Shown in pieces: positions 6,168 to 9,233 of a stretch of 9,233 nucleotides of DNA; position 1 is the stretch's first letter; each line of letters opens with the position of its first letter. The position numbers and the translations under genes are program-made. Source of the DNA: Sphingomonas sp. (GTDB lineage: Bacteria > Pseudomonadota > Alphaproteobacteria > Sphingomonadales > Sphingomonadaceae); the NCBI GenBank assembly GCA_030146605.1, contig JASLBO010000143.1, positions 1 to 9,233 on the forward strand, in the 5' to 3' direction. Below the pieces are notes generated by a model. The model was not told the DNA's origin. It saw only the letters and a program-made list of their open reading frames with translations, and searched no databases.

Positions 6168-7340
6168 ATGCATATCCATGGCCTGATCGAGGATTCCGCC
6201 GCCCTCGCCAATCTCTGCGCGCGTTTCGCCACCAAGCCGTACATCTGCGTGGACACCGAGTTCATGCGCGAAAACAGCTATTGGCCCGAGCTCTGCCTCA
6301 TCCAGATCGCCGACGACGAGGAGGCCGCGGCGGTCGATCCGATGGGCGGGATCGACATGACGCCGCTGCTCGAACTGATGACCAACAACGAGGACGTCCT
6401 CAAGGTCTTCCATGCCGGCGGGCAGGACATCGAGATCGTCTACAATCTCACGGGCAAGACGCCGCATCCGCTGTTCGACACCCAGGTTGCGGCGATGGCG
6501 CTCGGCCAGGGTGAGCAGATCGGCTATTCGAACCTGGTCGATACGTATCTCGGCATCACTGTCGACAAGGGCGCCCGCTTCACCGACTGGAGCCGTCGCC
6601 CGCTCGACAAGCGCCAGATCGACTATGCGATCTGCGACGTCACCTATCTCTCCGAAATCTTCCCGAAGATGCTCGAGAAGCTGCGCAAGACCGGCAGGGG
6701 CGCGTGGCTCGACCAGGAGATGGAGCGGCTCGCCGATCCCGAAAATTATCACAACGATCCCGATCAGGCATGGCAGCGCGTCCGGGTCTCCAGCCGCAAG
6801 CCCGAAGTGCTCGGCCGATTGAAGGCGCTCGCCCGCTGGCGCGAGATCGAGGCGCAGGGCAAGGATTTGCCGCGCGGGCGAATCATCAAGGACGAAACGC
6901 TCGCCGATCTCGCCGGCACGCCGCCGCGCAAGCAGGGCGATCTCGCCAAGATCCGCGGGCTTTCCCCGGCCTGGGGCGGCAACGACATCGGCGGACGGCT
7001 GATGGCGGCGCTGGAGAGCGCCACGCCGATGTCGGGGGACGAACTGCCCGCGCGCGACGACCGCAAGCCTGCCTTGGGCAAGGACGGCGCGCTCGTCGCC
7101 GACCTGCTCAAGCTGCTGCTCAAGATCCGCGCCAAGGAAATCAACGTCGCCGCCCGGCTGCTCGCGCGGTCGGACGATCTCGAAGCGCTGGCGGCGGGGG
7201 TCCGCAAGGATCTGTCGATCCTCGAGGGCTGGCGCTTCGAGCAATTCGGCCGCGACGCGCTCGAGCTCGTCGAAGGTCAGCTCGGGTTCACCGTCCGCAA
7301 CGGTAAACTCAAGATGACCCGCACCGAGGAGCCGTCATGA
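6168..7340 (+). CDS. rnd: Ribonuclease D
   Basis: RNase D is a 3'-5' exoribonuclease that trims precursor tRNAs and other small RNAs. The 390-residue protein has the DEDDy exonuclease domain at the N-terminus: D29 and E31 in VDTEF, D87 in [12 protein letters not shown], and Y153 with D157 in YAICDVTYL. An HRDC nucleic-acid-binding domain follows at about 205-280 ([19 protein letters not shown], then [11 protein letters not shown]). All catalytic residues are present and length is typical. I placed the start at 6168 ([10 protein letters not shown]) by family resemblance. The frame is open 34 more codons upstream, but that stretch is part of the REP-like repeat and spacer. No clear Shine-Dalgarno or promoter precedes it. 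The stop overlaps the start of the next gene (ATGA), and aspS diverges upstream. Confidence 0.96.
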   Translation: MHIHGLIEDSAALANLCARFATKPYICVDTEFMRENSYWPELCLIQIADDEEAAAVDPMGGIDMTPLLELMTNNEDVLKVFHAGGQDIEIVYNLTGKTPHPLFDTQVAAMALGQGEQIGYSNLVDTYLGITVDKGARFTDWSRRPLDKRQIDYAICDVTYLSEIFPKMLEKLRKTGRGAWLDQEMERLADPENYHNDPDQAWQRVRVSSRKPEVLGRLKALARWREIEAQGKDLPRGRIIKDETLADLAGTPPRKQGDLAKIRGLSPAWGGNDIGGRLMAALESATPMSGDELPARDDRKPALGKDGALVADLLKLLLKIRAKEINVAARLLARSDDLEALAAGVRKDLSILEGWRFEQFGRDALELVEGQLGFTVRNGKLKMTRTEEPS

Positions 7341-7633
7341 TCCGCCTTGCTTTTCCGCTAATCGCCCTCGCCATCGGTGCCTGCACCTATGAAGAGCGTC
7401 CGCAGGCCGAGACGCCGCCCGCCGCAGCCGGCAAGTGCGCCGCCGACGGGCTCGGCGGACTCACCGGCAAGACCCGCAGCGAAGCGGTCACGAAAGAGGC
7501 GCTCCGCCTCTCCGGCGCGAAGACCGTCCGCTGGATCGCACCCGGAATGGCAGTGACGATGGACTATCGCGAGGACCGGCTGAACCTCGATACCGACGGG
7601 CAGGGCAAGATCGTCCGCGCGCACTGCGGCTGA
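7337..7633 (+). CDS. Peptidase inhibitor I78-family lipoprotein
   Basis: This 98-residue protein starts with a short hydrophobic signal ([16 protein letters not shown]) whose IGAC fits a lipobox, so C16 is the probable lipidated residue and the mature protein would be membrane-anchored on the periplasmic side. After a Pro/Ala-rich linker, the region from about 34 to 98 matches the I78 (potato inhibitor I-like) family: APGMAVTMDYREDRLNL, then GKIVRAHCG. C34 and C97 could form a disulfide. Family members inhibit serine proteases, with Aspergillus elastase inhibitor as the founder; the target here is unknown. The ATG overlaps the rnd stop by four bases, and GAGGAG at 7326-7331 lies just upstream, so the two are very likely co-translated. 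The functional link to RNase D is unclear. Confidence 0.85.
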   Translation: MIRLAFPLIALAIGACTYEERPQAETPPAAAGKCAADGLGGLTGKTRSEAVTKEALRLSGAKTVRWIAPGMAVTMDYREDRLNLDTDGQGKIVRAHCG

Positions 7634-7643
7634 GCTCGGTGCT

Positions 7644-9140
7644 CTAGACTTCGAGTACCGGCTCGCGTCCGAACGCCGCCGCCAGCGCCTTGTGCCGCTT
7701 CTCGACCGCTTCGCCGTACAGCGCCTCGTCGCGATGCTCGAGGGTCAGCGCCAGCGTCGCGGCCTCCAATGCGAGGTGCGAGCGTCTGAGCGGCGCCGCG
7801 ACTCCGCCGCTCAGCCGCTGGCCGAGCCGGATCGCGAGCCCCCAGCGCCGCGCATGCGCGAGCGACTCGCCGTCGGCCAGCCGCTCGAGCGGCTCGGGAC
7901 AACCCAGCCCGCCGCCGAGCGCAGTGTAGAGCGCCTGGGCGAGCACCGCGCGCCCGGCCGCATCGATTGCCACCCAATTGCCGTGGAGCGCGATCTCCAT
8001 GCCGCGCTCGGCGCGAAATTCCGGATTGGCGCGCCAGCCGACATCGGCGAGCAGGCACGCCGCATGGCGGAGCCGCGCGAGTTCGGGCGCATCGTCGAAC
8101 AAGGGAGCGATCCACGCGTCGATGACGTCGCCATGTTCCGGAAAGCGGCCCGAGCGCTCGCCCTCGTCGCGCGCCGCCGCGATCAACGGATCTTCGCGTC
8201 GCTGCTCGGGGGTCAGCCGCTGATAGAGCAGCCCTTCGCGCAGGCCATAGGCCGAGACCACGCTGCCGCTGCTGCCGAGATGCCTGAGCACGCAGAGTAG
8301 CAGCGCCGTCGCGTCGGGGAGCGTCGGGATGCGCGCGCCGGAGATGTCCGGGATCGCCTTGAGCGCGAGCCTCGGCATTTCGGCGAGGACCTGCTGCAAT
8401 TCGGCGACGCGATCGATCGCGATCGGATATTGATGCACCACCGGCAGCGGGTAGTCGGTCCGGTGCATGTCGAGCCGGGCCAGCGCACGCCACGATCCGC
8501 CGACCAGATAGAAGGGCAGCCCCTTGCCGCGCGCGGTCCAGCCCGCACCCGCGATCAACTCCGCGACCCGCCGGTCGAGCACGCCGCTGCCCTCCGCGCG
8601 AATCGCGCCGAGCCGCAGCACGCCGAGCGGGAACGACACGCGATCGGTGATCGTGCCGGCGACCACCCGAACCAGCTCGAGGCTGCCGCCGCCGAGATCG
8701 CCGACCACCCCGTCGGCGTCCGGAATCCCCGAAAGCACCCCCATGCCCGAAGCCGTCGCTTCTTCGACGCCCGACAGCAATTCGACGGTCAGCCCCAGTT
8801 TCTCGGCGGCGCGGATCAATTCGCCGCCGTTGGAGGCGTCGCGCACCGCCGCGGTGGCGACCGTCCGCAGTTCGGTGACGTGCATCTCGCGCGCGATCGC
8901 GGCGAAGCGCGACAGCGCCGAGCGCGCGCGTTTCAGCCCGTTCTTGTCGATCGCGCCGGTCTCGCTCAGCGATCTGCCGAGCCCGGCCATCACCTTTTCG
9001 TTGAACAATACCGCCGGCAGGCGCGCCGCGCCTTCATAGACGACGAGGCGCACCGAGTTCGAGCCGATGTCGATGATCGCGACACGCGCCTTGGCCGGAG
9101 CGGCCGCGCGTTGCTCCGGTTTGCGGAGTACGGTCGCCAT
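7644..9140 (-). CDS. ppx: Exopolyphosphatase, Ppx/GppA family
   Basis: Ppx removes terminal phosphates from polyphosphate; GppA relatives hydrolyse pppGpp. The 498-residue protein has the actin-like fold motifs: phosphate loop 1 IDIGSNSVRLVVYEG (23-37), GVEEA (124-128) with the likely catalytic Glu, and phosphate loop 2 GDLGGGSLELV (147-157). A middle Ppx-specific stretch (YGLREGLLY, 298-306) leads to an HD-like C-terminal domain with H359 and D366 in LRHAACLLADVGW. The first ~18 residues are a variable basic leader. The start lies 4 bp after the stop of the upstream gene, with AAGGA 11 bases before the ATG. If that gene is ppk1, as I infer, this is the common ppk-ppx operon and supports exopolyphosphatase over GppA activity. 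It converges on the I78 gene with only 10 bp between stops. Confidence 0.93.
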   Translation of the reverse strand: MATVLRKPEQRAAAPAKARVAIIDIGSNSVRLVVYEGAARLPAVLFNEKVMAGLGRSLSETGAIDKNGLKRARSALSRFAAIAREMHVTELRTVATAAVRDASNGGELIRAAEKLGLTVELLSGVEEATASGMGVLSGIPDADGVVGDLGGGSLELVRVVAGTITDRVSFPLGVLRLGAIRAEGSGVLDRRVAELIAGAGWTARGKGLPFYLVGGSWRALARLDMHRTDYPLPVVHQYPIAIDRVAELQQVLAEMPRLALKAIPDISGARIPTLPDATALLLCVLRHLGSSGSVVSAYGLREGLLYQRLTPEQRREDPLIAAARDEGERSGRFPEHGDVIDAWIAPLFDDAPELARLRHAACLLADVGWRANPEFRAERGMEIALHGNWVAIDAAGRAVLAQALYTALGGGLGCPEPLERLADGESLAHARRWGLAIRLGQRLSGGVAAPLRRSHLALEAATLALTLEHRDEALYGEAVEKRHKALAAAFGREPVLEV

Positions 9141-9144
9141 GGCG

Positions 9145-9233
9145 TCAATGTTCCTTCTTGGCCGCGCGGCGCCGCTTGAGCGACAAGGTCGGCACCGGCT
9201 TGCGCTTCTCTAGCGCGGCACCCCGGCCCGATA
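9145..9233 (-). CDS. ppk1: C-terminal end of a gene upstream of ppx, probably polyphosphate kinase 1 (truncated by window edge)
   Basis: On the minus strand a frame enters at the window edge and ends with TGA at 9147-9145, giving about 28 residues ending with the basic stretch KRKPVPTLSLKRRRAAKKEH. The strand, the 4-bp gap to ppx and the usual ppk1-ppx order in sphingomonads suggest the C-terminus of PPK1, which builds polyphosphate from ATP. The fragment holds no catalytic motif, so the identity rests mainly on context. Confidence 0.5.
   Translation of the reverse strand, partial: SGRGAALEKRKPVPTLSLKRRRAAKKEH

Noticed and set aside
6138..7244. 368-codon minus-strand open frame covering rnd
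   Set aside because: Antisense to rnd, with Arg/Asp/Glu/His/Leu-rich composition, no recognisable motif and no ribosome site. It is a GC-rich shadow.
1..9233. Novel defence or mobile-element system
   Set aside because: All genes belong to recognisable housekeeping families with similar composition, and there is no integrase, transposase, restriction, nuclease-helicase or tRNA-att signature.

Overview
This is GC-rich, densely packed chromosomal DNA that looks like core genome from an alphaproteobacterium, most likely a sphingomonad (Sphingomonas or a relative). The reasons are the protein sequence style (for example LipA beginning [18 protein letters not shown]), the lipA-ratA/coq10 pairing, the ppk1-ppx gene pair close to rnd and aspS, and a hairpin repeat of the kind scattered through sphingomonad genomes. 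This assignment comes from recognising families, not from a search. I see no rRNA, tRNA, insertion sequence, phage gene or CRISPR array.

Layout. 1-186 (+) is the tail of a CinA/PncC-type amidohydrolase, converging on and overlapping ratA. 117-1540 (-) holds lipA (lipoyl synthase) followed by ratA/coq10 (START-fold ubiquinone-binding family), joined by a TGATG stop/start overlap. 1541-1656 is a divergent control region with palindromes. 1657-2286 (+) is a beta-class carbonic anhydrase. 2320-6000 (-) is a same-strand cluster, aspS then a D-lactate dehydrogenase-type gene then a single-domain PPK2, with gaps of 16 and 35 bp. 6001-6167 is a divergent region occupied by a pair of inverted REP-like hairpins. 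6168-7633 (+) is rnd (RNase D) with a small I78-family lipoprotein gene joined by an ATGA overlap. 7644-9233 (-) is ppx (exopolyphosphatase/GppA family), preceded by the last codons of a gene that is probably ppk1.

How the genes fit together. Most are housekeeping: lipoate synthesis, quinone handling, aspartyl-tRNA formation, RNA processing and CO2/bicarbonate exchange. A polyphosphate theme runs through the right-hand two thirds: ppk1 (makes polyP, inferred), ppx (degrades it) and ppk2 (uses polyP to phosphorylate nucleotides, or the reverse) lie within 7 kb. AspS carries a His at the position linked in Pseudomonas AspRS to relaxed tRNA specificity, so it may be the non-discriminating type that also charges tRNA-Asn.

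I do not find a convincing undescribed system. The parts most worth a second look are non-coding or structural: the REP-like pair ending 18 bp before the aspS start, the nested palindromes between lipA and the carbonic anhydrase gene, the 70-bp antiparallel overlap of ratA and cinA, and the PAP-like sequence of the stand-alone PPK2.
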